Shown here: piece by piece, positions 9,036 through 20,209 of the stretch | Position numbering within the stretch: position 1 is the stretch's first letter | Layout: each line of letters opens with the position of its first letter | Source of the DNA: Xanthomonas campestris pv. badrii | Lineage (GTDB): Bacteria > Pseudomonadota > Gammaproteobacteria > Xanthomonadales > Xanthomonadaceae | Length of the DNA: 64,000 nt | Direction of reading: 5' to 3' | Assembly: GCF_012848175.1 (NCBI RefSeq) | Contig: NZ_CP051651.1 | Location: 558,001 to 622,000 of the forward strand | The notes under the pieces: model-generated | Database searches by the model: none | Told to the model about the DNA's origin: nothing | The model's input: only the letters and a program-made list of their open reading frames with translations | Translations under genes and position numbers: made by a program

Positions 9036-9130
9036 GGGAATCGGGAGTGGGGAATCGGGAATCGTAAAAGCCTGCGTTCCCGCTATGTCCCGATGCATTT
9101 GCGATTCCCCATTCCCTATTCCCTATTCCC
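9036..9130 (+). repeat. Palindromic repeat, nusB-thiL gap
   Basis: Left arm GGGAATCGGGAGTGGGGAAT, centre with GTAAAAGCCTGCGTTCCCGC, right arm GCGATTCCCCATTCCCTATT followed by another CCCTATTCCCG. It fills nearly the whole gap, so the thiL ribosome-binding region lies at its right edge. Confidence 0.85.
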
Positions 9131-9136
9131 GTCCCG

Positions 9137-10111
9137 ATGCCCGAATTCGATCTGATCGCTCGTCTGCGCGCCCGCATTGCGGCGCGTGCCGATGTGCCGT
9201 TGGGCATTGGCGACGATGCGGCGCTGGTGCAGCCGCCGGCCGGCGAGCAGTTGGCGATCACCGCCGATACGCTCAATGCCGGGGTGCATTTCCCGCACGA
9301 GACGCTGGCTGCCGATGTCGGCTGGAAGACCTTGGCGGTGAACCTGTCCGATCTGGCGGCCATGGGCGCACAGCCGCGCTGGTGCACCTTGTCGCTGTCG
9401 CTGCCCAGCGACGATCTGGCCTGGGTGGACGGGTTTGCCGATGGCTTCTTTGCGCTGGCCGATGCGCACGACATTGCCCTGGTCGGTGGCGACACCACGC
9501 GCGGGCCGTTGTCGTGTGCGGTGACCGCCATCGGCAGCGTGCCGCCGGGTGCGGCGTTGCGTCGCGATGGCGCGCGCGTGGGCGATGACGTGTGGGTCAC
9601 CGGGGCGCCAGGCGAGGCCGCAGCGGCGTTGTCGCTGTGGCAGGCCGGCCGGCTGGATGTCACGCAGGTCGCGGCCGATGCCGTGCATGAAACCTGGCGC
9701 GGCCGTCTGCTGCGCCCGCAGCCACGTGTGCAGGCCGGCGTGCGTCTGCGTGGGCTAGCGCATGCCTGCGTGGATGTCTCGGACGGTCTGTTGGCCGATC
9801 TGGGCCACCTGTGCGAGCGCAGCGGCGTGGGCGCGCAAATTTTCTCTGCGACGCTGCCTCCGATGCGGCGCAGCGATGGCATCGATGCGCTGGCCTGTCT
9901 CGGCTGGCAGCTCGGCGGCGGCGACGATTACGAGCTGTGCTTCACCGCCGCCCCGCCGCATCGCGAGGCAGTGGAGCAGGCAATGGCGTTTGCCGGCGTG
10001 GCTGCAACGCGCATCGGCCGCATCGTGGCCGCACCGGGTGTGGTGGTGCATGACGCCGACGGCAATCCCTGGCATCCACCGCAGCGCGGGTATCAGCATT
10101 TCGTTGGCTGA
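9137..10111 (+). CDS. thiL: Thiamine-monophosphate kinase
   Basis: A 324-residue enzyme phosphorylating thiamine monophosphate to the diphosphate cofactor, PurM/AIR-synthase fold. The motifs GIGDDAALVQPP, ITADTLNAGVHFP, NLSDLAAMGAQPRW, VGGDTTRGP, DVSDGLLADLGHL and GGGDDYELCFT match the family in order and spacing. The nusB-thiL order is typical of proteobacteria. It ends the rib-nus-thi cluster; downstream are only repeats. Confidence 0.95.
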   Translation: MPEFDLIARLRARIAARADVPLGIGDDAALVQPPAGEQLAITADTLNAGVHFPHETLAADVGWKTLAVNLSDLAAMGAQPRWCTLSLSLPSDDLAWVDGFADGFFALADAHDIALVGGDTTRGPLSCAVTAIGSVPPGAALRRDGARVGDDVWVTGAPGEAAAALSLWQAGRLDVTQVAADAVHETWRGRLLRPQPRVQAGVRLRGLAHACVDVSDGLLADLGHLCERSGVGAQIFSATLPPMRRSDGIDALACLGWQLGGGDDYELCFTAAPPHREAVEQAMAFAGVAATRIGRIVAAPGVVVHDADGNPWHPPQRGYQHFVG

Positions 10112-10167
10112 TGCGGGCTTGACCTTGGGTTGATGTTGCAGCTGGGGACTGTGGATGTTGCCGGCGG

Positions 10168-10212
10168 CCCTCATCCGCCCTTCGGGCACCTTCTCCCGCA
10201 AGCGGGAGAAGG
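10168..10212 (+). repeat. Short dispersed element with CCTTCTCCCGC hairpin
   Basis: CCTCATCCGCCCTTCGGGCA is followed by the hairpin CCTTCTCCCGC-AA-GCGGGAGAAGG. It is the reverse-orientation relative of a segment inside each 194-bp unit at 27154-27920 (GGTGCCCGAAGGGCGGATG), so both belong to one dispersed family. The remaining 10112-10274 holds no gene. Confidence 0.7.
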
Positions 10213-10274
10213 CAGCGTGCTCGCGTAATCCCGCCAGTCCTTCGCGATGAGTGCATGGCGGCGGAACTAGGCGC

Positions 10275-10547
10275 GACTCCCGAATCCCGAATCCCGACTC
10301 CCGACTCCCGACTCCCGACTCCCGACTCCCGATTCCCGATTCCCGATTCCCGATTCCCGATTCCCGATTCCCGATTCCCGATTCCCGATTCCCGATTCCC
10401 GAATCCCGAATCCCGAATCCCGAATCCCGAATCCCGAATCCCGAATCCCGAATCCCGAATCCCGAATCCCGAATCCCGAATCCCGAATCCCGAATCCCGA
10501 ATCCCGAATCCCGAATCCCGAATCCCGAATCCCGAATCCCGAATCCC
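10275..10547 (+). repeat. Heptamer array, 39 units of GA(C/T/A)TCCC
   Basis: Thirty-nine perfect 7-bp units span 273 bp. Variants are blocked: units 1-8 are mainly GACTCCC (units 2 and 3 are GAATCCC), units 9-18 are GATTCCC, and units 19-39 are GAATCCC. The unit equals the arm sequence of the palindromic repeat family (ATTCCCG), so this looks like an expanded arm. All six frames stay open across it because 7 is not a multiple of 3 and no stop is present; these are not genes. Confidence 0.97.
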
Positions 10548-10563
10548 GGTCCTTGAGCCATAC

Positions 10564-10579
10564 CGTACCGTCTGGTACG
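10564..10579 (+). promoter_or_regulatory. Inverted repeat CGTACC-GTCT-GGTACG, candidate operator
   Basis: A perfect 6-bp inverted repeat with a 4-bp spacer lies about 85 bp before the start of the broken hydrolase gene, where a promoter would be expected. The shape resembles TetR-type operators. No regulator gene is adjacent, so this is suggestive only. Confidence 0.3.
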
Positions 10580-10664
10580 TTCGCCCGGCGTTCTCCCCCG
10601 AACCATGGATGCATGGCAATCGCCGCTGGGCCATCCCGGCCCGGCCTTGCGTGGGAGAAGCAGC

Positions 10665-12246
10665 ATGAGCAAGCGTTGGATTGGTGGCATCGCCGCACTG
10701 GCGTTGCTGGTGGCATCGGCGTCGGCCGTGGCGGGCGCCTTCAGCAAGACCTATGAGCGCATTCCCCGGCTGGGACGGCGCTCAGATGGGCGCCCTGGTG
10801 CTGGTGCCGCAGGGGCAGGGGGCCGGGCCGTTTCCGCTGATCGTGATGCCGGCCAGTTGGTCGCTGCCGAATATGGAATACCTGGGCCGCGCCACCCAAC
10901 TGGCCAGCGACGGCTATGTGGTGGTCAGCTACACCTCGCGCGGGTTCTGGGATTCGGCTGGTCAGATCGATATCGCCGGGCCGGACACGGTGGAAGACGT
11001 CAGCGCGGTGATCGACTGGGCGCTGGCGCATACGCCAGCCAACCCGAATGCGATCGGTGCGTCGGGGATCTCCTATGGCGCCGGCATCAGCCTGCTGGCG
11101 GCCGAGCGCGACCCGCGCATCAAGGCAGTGGCTGCACTCAGCGGCTGGGCCGATCTGGAGGCGTCGCTGTACTCCAATCGCACGGTCAGCCAGCAGGGTG
11201 TCGGCTTGCTGGTCGGCGCGGGGGCGTTGACCGGCCGGCCTGGTCCTGACCTGGCGCAGATCGGGCAGCGGGTCGCCGTTGGCGACTACGACGGCGCAGT
11301 GCAGGGCTTCCTGCCGCAGGCCGCTTCGCGCAGCCCGGTGCGCGGGGTGGACGCGCTCAACCTCAACCGCACCGCCGTCTTGCTGGGCAATGCCTTCAAC
11401 GACGGTCTGTTTCCGCCGAACCAGACCATTGCGTTCTTCAATCAATTGCGCGGGCCCAAGCAGTTGCTGCTGAGCCAGGGCGACCATGCCACGACCGAAC
11501 TGCCGGGCGCCCTGGGCCTGCCCAATGAGATCTACACCGCAGCCACGCGCTGGTTCGACCGCCATCTCAAGCAGCGTAACAACGGCGTGGATGCCGAAGC
11601 CGCCATCCGGCTATCGCCGCGCGCCGGGCAATGGCTGGAGTATCCGGACTGGGCGGCGGTACAGCAGGGCAGCACGCGGCTGGGCCTGTCCGCGCCAACG
11701 GGTCTGCTCAGCCCCACTGGTGGCCTGATCGGGGGCAGCGCCAGCGGATGGCAATCGCGTATCGCCACCGATGTGCCCACCCTGGCCGACTCCGGCGTGG
11801 TGCTGGTCAGCGGTCTGTTGCAGGGCATCGGACTGCCGGTGACCACCTCGATTCCGCTGGTGACGCGTGCCGGCGCAGCGGTCTGGGTGGGCTCGCCTTC
11901 GAGCGGCATGCGCCGGCTGGCGGGCAGCCCGTCGCTACGCGTGACGGTGATGCCCAGTCAACCGAATGTGAGCCTGTTTGCGTATCTGTACCGCATGGAC
12001 GCGTTGGGTGTGGCGCAGTTGATCACGCATGCGCCGTATTCGCTGCGCGGTGCCACCCCGGGGCGTGCGCTGACGCTGGACTGGACATTGCAGGCCGCTG
12101 CCGCCGAGATCCCGGCGGGGCAGCGACTGGTGCTGGTCATCGACACCCGCGACGCGCGCTACACCGATGCCAGCGACGGCGGCGGCACGGTGACGTTCTC
12201 CTCGCCGGTCGCAACCCCATCGGTGTTGAACGTACCGCTGCGATAG
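10665..12246 (+). pseudogene. Secreted alpha/beta hydrolase (CocE/prolyl-oligopeptidase-like), frameshifted near its N-terminus
   Basis: The ATG at 10665 opens a signal peptide, MSKRWIGGIAALALLVASAS then AVAGAFSKTYERIP, but that frame leaves the homologous sequence after the CCCC run at 10764-10767. The remaining 490 or so residues continue one frame over as GWDGAQMGALVLVPQGQG. Dropping one C would give an unbroken protein of about 527 residues. The body has a hydrolase nucleophile elbow GISYGAG, a likely acid in NAFNDGLFPP and a His in SQGDHATTE, plus a C-terminal jelly-roll-like domain as in X-Pro dipeptidyl-peptidase/CocE enzymes. Internal starts (10681, 10753) would give an unsecreted protein. 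Mutation, phase variation or sequencing error are all possible. Confidence 0.7.
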
Positions 12247-12865
12247 CGGCGCTCGGTAGATGGGGCACTGCCATCTTGCGGCGCAATCGCAACCGGTTGC
12301 GCCGCTCAAGTGCTGGTTTGCATCCAGTGCGGATGATGCGCCCCGACACGCAGTCGCTGGATTCGGTGAGGCTCCGGGGGCTTGAACCCCGCAAGCGATC
12401 CTGCCCCCTCGAAGCATCCCTCGATTCTGTAGATCGCCGGTATGCGAAGAGGCATCACGCGGCGCGCTCCGGGCGTCGTGAACTCGGAATCGATTCGACC
12501 TTCGGCATCGGCCACCGCGGAGCAATCTGCCGCAATCGCAAACGCAATCGCAATCGGCTATGTGCCGAGCGGCCGGCGCTTATCCAGCTTTCCGGTTACC
12601 CAGCCATCTCGCGGCTTTTATGCGGAATTTACGCTCCGGCTGCGGCAGGTCCATAGCGACTTTACGCAGCCCGGGAAGACACTGCGCGGGTTGGCGGAGC
12701 GGTTCCGCCGTGGACGATCCCGATGCATCCCTTGACCTGTCTGCTCCACCGGCGCTGCGCGCGCGGTGCGGCGGCGCCTTGCCCTGTCGTCGTGTCCCGG
12801 CTGCCTGAAGATGCAGGCAGCTTCATGTTGTCGCGTGCCTGCGCACGTTTCGGGGAGTGAACGAC
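12247..12865. other. Gene-free region upstream of kdpF
   Basis: This 619-bp gap holds no convincing gene; open frames here lack family patterns. It contains a perfect palindrome GCAACCGGTTGC at 12289-12300 and several CGCAATCG-type short repeats near 12530-12560. The kdp promoter and KdpE site should lie in its right-hand half, where a relatively AT-rich patch (about 12610-12665, including GCTTTTATGCGGAATTTACG) is the best candidate. No exact consensus was recognised. Confidence 0.5.
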
Positions 12866-12958
12866 ATGCCTGCCTGGTTGTCCCTGTTGTGCGGCGTGGC
12901 CGTCCTCGTTGCCGCCGCGTACCTGCTGTACGTGGTGCTGCGGCCCGAAGACTTCTGA
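12866..12958 (+). CDS. kdpF: K+-transporting ATPase small subunit KdpF
   Basis: A 30-residue single-span membrane peptide beginning MPAWLSLLCGVAVLVAAAYL and ending VLRPEDF, the classic KdpF ending. KdpF stabilises the KdpABC complex in the inner membrane. It lies 15 bp before kdpA. Its small size matches E. coli KdpF (29 residues). Confidence 0.93.
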   Translation: MPAWLSLLCGVAVLVAAAYLLYVVLRPEDF

Positions 12959-12973
12959 TGCGAGTGCGCTGCA

Positions 12974-14716
12974 ATGACTGAAACCTTTCTTGTTTACGCG
13001 CTGGCCATCGTGCTGGCGTGGCCCGTGGGCCGGTACCTGGCTGCGGTGATGCGCGGTGCCCCGATGCGGGGCGATGGCGTGTTCGGGCTGATCGAACGGC
13101 CCCTGTACGCGCTGCTCGGCACGCGCCCGCAGCAGGGCATGTCCTGGCGCGGTTACGCCATGGCGTTCGTGATCAGCAACCTGGTGGTCGGCCTGCTGAC
13201 CTGGGTGGTGTTCATGACCCAGGCCTGGTTGCCGCTCAACCCCGATGCCATTGCCAACATGCGGTGGGATACCGCGCTGCACACCATGGTGTCGTTCCTC
13301 ACCAACACCAATCAGCAGCACTACTCGGGCCAGTCGCAGTTGTCGTACCTGTCGCAGATGACCGGCATCGTCGGTCTGCAGGTGGTGACGCCGATGATGG
13401 GCCTGGCATTGGCGGTGGCAACGCTGCGTGCGTTGTTCGGTGGGCGCGCCATCGCACCCCCGTCTTATGGCACGCCGGCATCGGACGCAACGGCGAGCGC
13501 CAGCGCGGAGACACTTCCCGAAGCCGATGTCGGCAACTACTGGGCCGATGTCATCCGCGCCAGCGTGCGCGTGTTGCTGCCGCTGTGCCTGCTGTGGACC
13601 GTGCTGCTGGGCTGGCAGGGCGTGCCGTCCACGCTGCAGGGCGCGGCCACTGCCGTGCCGCTGGACAGCGGCGCCGGGATGGCCAGGCAGACCATTCCGG
13701 TAGGCCCGGTGGCGTCGATGGTGGCGGCCAAACAGCTCGGCACCAACGGTGGCGGCTGGTATGGCCCCAACAGCACGGTGGCGCTGGAAAACCCCACGCC
13801 GCTGAGCAACTTGCTGGAAACCCTGGCGCTGGTGCTGCTGCCGATGAGCGTGGTGTTCATGGTCGGCTATCTGACCGGGCGCAAACGGCTCACGGCGCTG
13901 GTGTTCGGCACCATGTTGACGATGTCGGCCGTGTCCACCGCGTTGTTGCTGTGGTCCGAAGCGCAGTCGGGGAGTTCCGCTTCGCCGGCGTTGATGGAAG
14001 GCAAGGAAGTGCGCATCGGCGCCGACGCCTCTGCGTTGTGGGCCGCGTTGACCACGCAGACCTCCAATGGCTCGGTCAATGCGATGCACGATTCGCTGGC
14101 ACCGTTGAGCGGCCTGGTCACGCTGGTGGACATGCTGATCAATGCCATCTGGGGCGGCATCGGCTGCGGCTTGCAGCAGTTCGTGGTGTATCTGTTGCTG
14201 AGCGTGTTTCTGGCCGGTTTGATGACCGGGCGCACGCCGGAGTTGTTCGGCCGCAAGATCGAATCGCGCGAAGTGCAATTGCTGGCGCTGCTGATCCTGC
14301 TGCAGCCATTGGTGGTGTTGGGCTTTACCGCGGTGGCGCTGGCGGTGCCGGCGTTCACTGCCAATTCCAATCCCGGCTTTCATGGCATCAGCCAGGTGTT
14401 CTACGAGTACACCTCGGCGTTCGCCAACAACGGCTCGGGTTTCGAGGGGCTGGGCGATGCCACGTACTGGTGGAGCCTGAGTTGCGCGGTGGTGCTGGCC
14501 CTGGGCCGCTACCCGGCGCTGATCCTGCCGTTGATGGTGGCTGCGCGCATGGCGGTGAAGCGGCGCGCGCCCGAGTCGGCCGGCAGCCTGCAAGTCGAAA
14601 CGCCCACCTTTGCGCTGACCCTGATGGCGATCGTGCTCGTGCTGACCGTGCTGCAGTTCATGCCGGCACTGGTGCTGGGCCCCATCGCCGAAGACCTCGC
14701 CCTGGCGGCGTCCTGA
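12974..14716 (+). CDS. kdpA: K+-transporting ATPase subunit A (channel-like)
   Basis: A 580-residue membrane subunit that binds and conducts K+, related to the SKT channel superfamily. Family motifs include FLTNTNQQHYSGQSQLSYLS, KQLGTNGGGWYGPNS (selectivity loop), GGIGCGLQQF and the last-loop region EYTSAFANNGSGFEGLGDAT. About ten hydrophobic helices are visible. It is slightly longer than the E. coli protein (557). It is followed by kdpB after 9 bp. Confidence 0.97.
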   Translation: MTETFLVYALAIVLAWPVGRYLAAVMRGAPMRGDGVFGLIERPLYALLGTRPQQGMSWRGYAMAFVISNLVVGLLTWVVFMTQAWLPLNPDAIANMRWDTALHTMVSFLTNTNQQHYSGQSQLSYLSQMTGIVGLQVVTPMMGLALAVATLRALFGGRAIAPPSYGTPASDATASASAETLPEADVGNYWADVIRASVRVLLPLCLLWTVLLGWQGVPSTLQGAATAVPLDSGAGMARQTIPVGPVASMVAAKQLGTNGGGWYGPNSTVALENPTPLSNLLETLALVLLPMSVVFMVGYLTGRKRLTALVFGTMLTMSAVSTALLLWSEAQSGSSASPALMEGKEVRIGADASALWAALTTQTSNGSVNAMHDSLAPLSGLVTLVDMLINAIWGGIGCGLQQFVVYLLLSVFLAGLMTGRTPELFGRKIESREVQLLALLILLQPLVVLGFTAVALAVPAFTANSNPGFHGISQVFYEYTSAFANNGSGFEGLGDATYWWSLSCAVVLALGRYPALILPLMVAARMAVKRRAPESAGSLQVETPTFALTLMAIVLVLTVLQFMPALVLGPIAEDLALAAS

Positions 14717-14725
14717 GACCGAGCA

Positions 14726-16840
<2,115 letters not shown>

Positions 16841-16843
16841 GTC

Positions 16844-17500
16844 ATGACCACTTCTTCCAAGAGCACTGCCATGTCCACCTCCCTGCCATTGCGCGACGAT
16901 GGCGTCCTGCGTGCCTCTATTGGCCTGGCCGCGTTCACGCTGCTCGGCCTGGGCCTGGCCTATTCGCTGGTCGCCACCGGCATCACCGGCGCGCTGTTTC
17001 CGGCGCAGGCGCAGGGCTCGCTGTTGCGCGCGGAGACGAAGGTGGTCGGCTCGGCACTGGTGGCGCAGCCGTTCACCGATGCACGTTACTTCCAGCCGCG
17101 CCCATCGGCGGCCAAGTACGACCTCACCGCTGCCGCCGGCAGCAACCAGGCGCGTTCCAACCCGGACCTGCAGGCGCGCATCGCCGCCACCCGTGCCGAA
17201 GTCGCCGCGCGCGACGGCATCGCCCCGGACGCGGTTCCCGGCGAGTTGCTGACCCAGTCCGGCAGCGGCCTGGACCCACACCTGAGCCCGGCCGGCGCGC
17301 AGGTCCAGGTGCGCCGCGTCGCCGCCGCCCGCGGCTGGCCGGAACAACGCGTCGCCGCACTCCTGCAGGCCGCCACCGAACAACCCCAGTTCGGCCTGCT
17401 TGGGCAGCCACGGGTGAATGTGCTGGCGCTGAATCTGGCGCTGGATCGCGCTGGGAATGGGGAAACGGGAACCGGGAATGGGGTGAAGCAAAAGCACTAG
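16844..17500 (+). CDS. kdpC: K+-transporting ATPase subunit C with repeat-encoded tail
   Basis: A 218-residue chaperone-like subunit anchored by one N-terminal helix (ASIGLAAFTLLGLGLAYSLV). The periplasmic part carries the family motifs YFQPRPSAAKYD, ELLTQSGSGLDPHLSPAGAQ and NVLALNLALD. From about residue 204 the sequence GNGETGTGNGVKQKH comes from the left arm of a palindromic repeat and replaces the normal end. It is longer than E. coli KdpC (190), partly through the N-terminus. An alternative start at 16871 would shorten it by nine residues. Confidence 0.94.
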   Translation: MTTSSKSTAMSTSLPLRDDGVLRASIGLAAFTLLGLGLAYSLVATGITGALFPAQAQGSLLRAETKVVGSALVAQPFTDARYFQPRPSAAKYDLTAAAGSNQARSNPDLQARIAATRAEVAARDGIAPDAVPGELLTQSGSGLDPHLSPAGAQVQVRRVAAARGWPEQRVAALLQAATEQPQFGLLGQPRVNVLALNLALDRAGNGETGTGNGVKQKH

Positions 17501-17547
17501 GATCATCGGGCAGCTGTAGGCTTTGCGATTCCCCATTCCCTATTCCC
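17453..17547 (+). repeat. Palindromic repeat spanning the kdpC end and the kdpC-kdpD gap
   Basis: Left arm GGGAATGGGGAAACGGGAAC, centre AGCAAAAGCACTAGG, right arm GCGATTCCCCATTCCCTATT then CCCA. The left arm is translated as the KdpC tail and the kdpD ATG begins two bases after the right arm. The kdpFABC and kdpDE parts are thus separated by a potential mRNA hairpin. Confidence 0.85.
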
Positions 17548-17548
17548 A

Positions 17549-20209
17549 ATGATTGACTCCCGCACCCAACACGCCGACGCGCTGATCGGCGAACTGCAAC
17601 GCGACCATGGCGGGCGGCTCACGGTCTTCCTGGGTGCGGCGCCCGGCGTGGGCAAGACCTACGCCATGCTGTCGCGGGCGCGCGAGCGTCTGCGGCAGGG
17701 CGTCGACGTGGTGGCCGGCGTGGTGGAAACCCACGGGCGCAGCGAAACCGCTGCGCTGCTGGACGGCCTGCCGCTGCTGCCACGCATGCGCGTGAACTAC
17801 CAGGGACGGGTACTGGAAGAACTCGATCTGGATGCATTGCTGACGCGCAAGCCGCAGCTGGCGCTGATCGACGAGCTGGCGCACCGCAACGTGCCGGGCA
17901 GCCGGCACGAGCGCCGCTGGCAGGACATCGTGGAATTGCTCGATGCCGGAATCGATGTCTACACCACGGTCAACATCCAGCACCTGGAAAGCCTCAACGA
18001 CATCGTGCTGCGCATCACCGGCGTGCGCGTGTCCGAAACCGTGCCCGATGCGGTGTTCGACCGCCTGCGCGACATCGTGCTGGTGGACCTGCCGCCACGC
18101 GAACTGATCGAGCGCCTGCAGCAGGGCAAGGTGTATCTGCCCGAACAGGCCACGCAAGCGCTACAGGCGTTTTTTTCGCCCTCCAACCTCACTGCCCTGC
18201 GCGAACTGGCGATGCAGACCGCCGCCGACCGCGTCGACAGCGATCTGCGCGACACCCAGGCCGCGCGCGGGCTGCCCGGCACGGCCGCGTTGCGCCGCCG
18301 CGTGGTGGTGGCCATCGATGGGCGTGGCAGTTCGGAGTACCTGGTGCGGGTGGCTCGGCGCCTGTCAGAGCGCCGCGATGCGCCGTGGACGGTGGTGACG
18401 GTGCAGACACGCACCGTGGCCGATGCGCACTGGCAGCTGGAGATCGATCGTGCCTTCGCGCTCACGCGCCGCCTCGGCGGCGATACCGCGCTGCTGCACG
18501 GCGCCAACGTGGCCGACGCCCTGCTGGATTTCGCCTCCCATAACGGCGTGTCCACGCTGCTGCTGGGGCGCACGCGCGAACGCCCGCTGGCGCGCATGTT
18601 CAACCGCACCCTGACCCAGCAACTGCTGCAGCGAGGCGCGCATTACGAACTGGTCATCGTCAGTTCCGCCGATGCGCGTGCACGCGCACGTCAGCGCTGG
18701 CGCAACCCGCGCCAGTGGCTGCAGCGCTACGACCTGGCCTTCGCGGCGATCGCGGCGGCCGCTGCGGTCGGCGTGGCGTGGCTGCTGCAGCGCTGGACCG
18801 ATATCGACGACCTGTCGATGGTGTTCATCGTCGCGGTGGTGCTGGTGGCCTCGCGCACGCGCATGGCCGCGGCGGTGATCGCCGCGCTGCTGAGTTTTGT
18901 CGCCTACAACTTCTTCTTCATCGAACCGCGCTTCACCCTGCACATCAGCGCCCGCCAGGGCGTGGTGACGGTGTGCCTGTTCCTGATTGCCGCGCTGGTC
19001 GCCGGGCGGCTGGCCTCGCGCCTGCGCAGCCAGGTGCTGGCGCTACGCGCGGCCAATGCGCATGCCAACGCGCTGCAGGCGCTGGGCCGCCAGCTCAGTA
19101 CCGCCGCCGATCTGGGGCAGGTGCTGGAGGCCGGCCGGCGTGCGCTGACCACCGCGCTGGATGCCGAGGTCTGGCTGCGCCTGGAGCAGCGCGAAAGCGA
19201 GGCGCCACCCAGCTTCGGCGCGCTCGACCGCAGTGCGGCGGAGTGGACCCAGCGCCACGGGCAGCCGGCCGGACGCTTCACCGATACCCTGGCCGGCGCG
19301 CAGTGGTGGTGCCTGCCGGTGCGACACGAGCGCGGCACCCTCGGCGTGGCGGCCTTGCGCTTGCGCCAGGGCGTGCAGCGGCCCGGCCTGGAGCAGCGCC
19401 GCCTGGCCGAAGCGATGGTGGACGATATCGGCCAGGCCGCGCTGCGCACGCGGCTGGTCGCCGACCTGGAGGGCGCGCGGGTGACCGGCGAAACCGAGCG
19501 GCTGCGCTCGGCGCTGCTGTCGTCGGTCTCGCACGACCTGCGCTCGCCGCTGGCCTCGATGATCGGTTCGGCCAGCAGCCTGGCCAGCTATGGCGATGCG
19601 ATGGACGCGCAGGACCGCCACAGCCTGCTCGACACCATCCAGCTCGAAGGCGAGCGGCTGGATCGCTACATCCAGAACCTGCTCGACATGACCCGGCTCG
19701 GCCACACCGGGCTGACCTTGAATCGCGACTGGATCGGCGTGGACGAGTTGATCGGCTCGGCCACCCGCCGTCTGCAGCGCTACCAGCCGGAGGTGCGGCT
19801 GCAACTGGACCTGGCCCCCGACCTGCCGGCGATCTGGGTACATCCGGCGCTGGTGGAGCAGGCCATCTTCAACGTGCTGGAAAATGCGGCGAAATTTTCG
19901 CCACCCGGCATGGCGGTCACCGTGCAGGCGCAACTGCGCAATGGTGCGCTGCAGATCGACATCGGCGACCAGGGCCCCGGCATTCCCGAAGACGAGCGCG
20001 CGCGCATCTTCGACATGTTCTACAGCGTGGAGCGCGGCGACCGTGGCCGCCATGGCACCGGCCTGGGCCTGACCATCTGCCAGGGCATGATCGGTGCGCA
20101 CGGCGGCAGCGTGGAGGCACTGGCCGGGGCACATGGTCAGGGCACCACGATTCGCATTACGCTGCCGCTGCTCCTCCCTGCCGCGCCACCACGCCCCGAT
20201 GCCGACTGA
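17549..20209 (+). CDS. kdpD: Sensor histidine kinase KdpD
   Basis: An 886-residue membrane kinase sensing K+ limitation or osmotic stress (E. coli 894). Domains in order: N-terminal KdpD/Walker domain (FLGAAPGVGKTYAML near residue 30), a universal-stress-like domain (about 245-370), four membrane helices (about 395-490), a GAF-like segment, HisKA with the phosphorylated His662 in SSVSHDLRSPLASM, and HATPase_c with the N box NVLENAAKFS and GTGLGLTICQG. The start overlaps the right arm of a repeat, leaving little room for a ribosome-binding site. It overlaps kdpE by 11 bp. Confidence 0.96.
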   Translation: MIDSRTQHADALIGELQRDHGGRLTVFLGAAPGVGKTYAMLSRARERLRQGVDVVAGVVETHGRSETAALLDGLPLLPRMRVNYQGRVLEELDLDALLTRKPQLALIDELAHRNVPGSRHERRWQDIVELLDAGIDVYTTVNIQHLESLNDIVLRITGVRVSETVPDAVFDRLRDIVLVDLPPRELIERLQQGKVYLPEQATQALQAFFSPSNLTALRELAMQTAADRVDSDLRDTQAARGLPGTAALRRRVVVAIDGRGSSEYLVRVARRLSERRDAPWTVVTVQTRTVADAHWQLEIDRAFALTRRLGGDTALLHGANVADALLDFASHNGVSTLLLGRTRERPLARMFNRTLTQQLLQRGAHYELVIVSSADARARARQRWRNPRQWLQRYDLAFAAIAAAAAVGVAWLLQRWTDIDDLSMVFIVAVVLVASRTRMAAAVIAALLSFVAYNFFFIEPRFTLHISARQGVVTVCLFLIAALVAGRLASRLRSQVLALRAANAHANALQALGRQLSTAADLGQVLEAGRRALTTALDAEVWLRLEQRESEAPPSFGALDRSAAEWTQRHGQPAGRFTDTLAGAQWWCLPVRHERGTLGVAALRLRQGVQRPGLEQRRLAEAMVDDIGQAALRTRLVADLEGARVTGETERLRSALLSSVSHDLRSPLASMIGSASSLASYGDAMDAQDRHSLLDTIQLEGERLDRYIQNLLDMTRLGHTGLTLNRDWIGVDELIGSATRRLQRYQPEVRLQLDLAPDLPAIWVHPALVEQAIFNVLENAAKFSPPGMAVTVQAQLRNGALQIDIGDQGPGIPEDERARIFDMFYSVERGDRGRHGTGLGLTICQGMIGAHGGSVEALAGAHGQGTTIRITLPLLLPAAPPRPDAD

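Noticed and set aside
10251..10716. Several open frames with PNPESRI- or DSGFGIR-type repeats
   Set aside because: They are the six-frame reading of a 7-bp microsatellite that contains no stop codon; no start context or family supports expression.
12370..12400. A tRNA-like T arm (GGGGGCTTGAACCCC)
   Set aside because: No acceptor, D or anticodon arm can be built around it.
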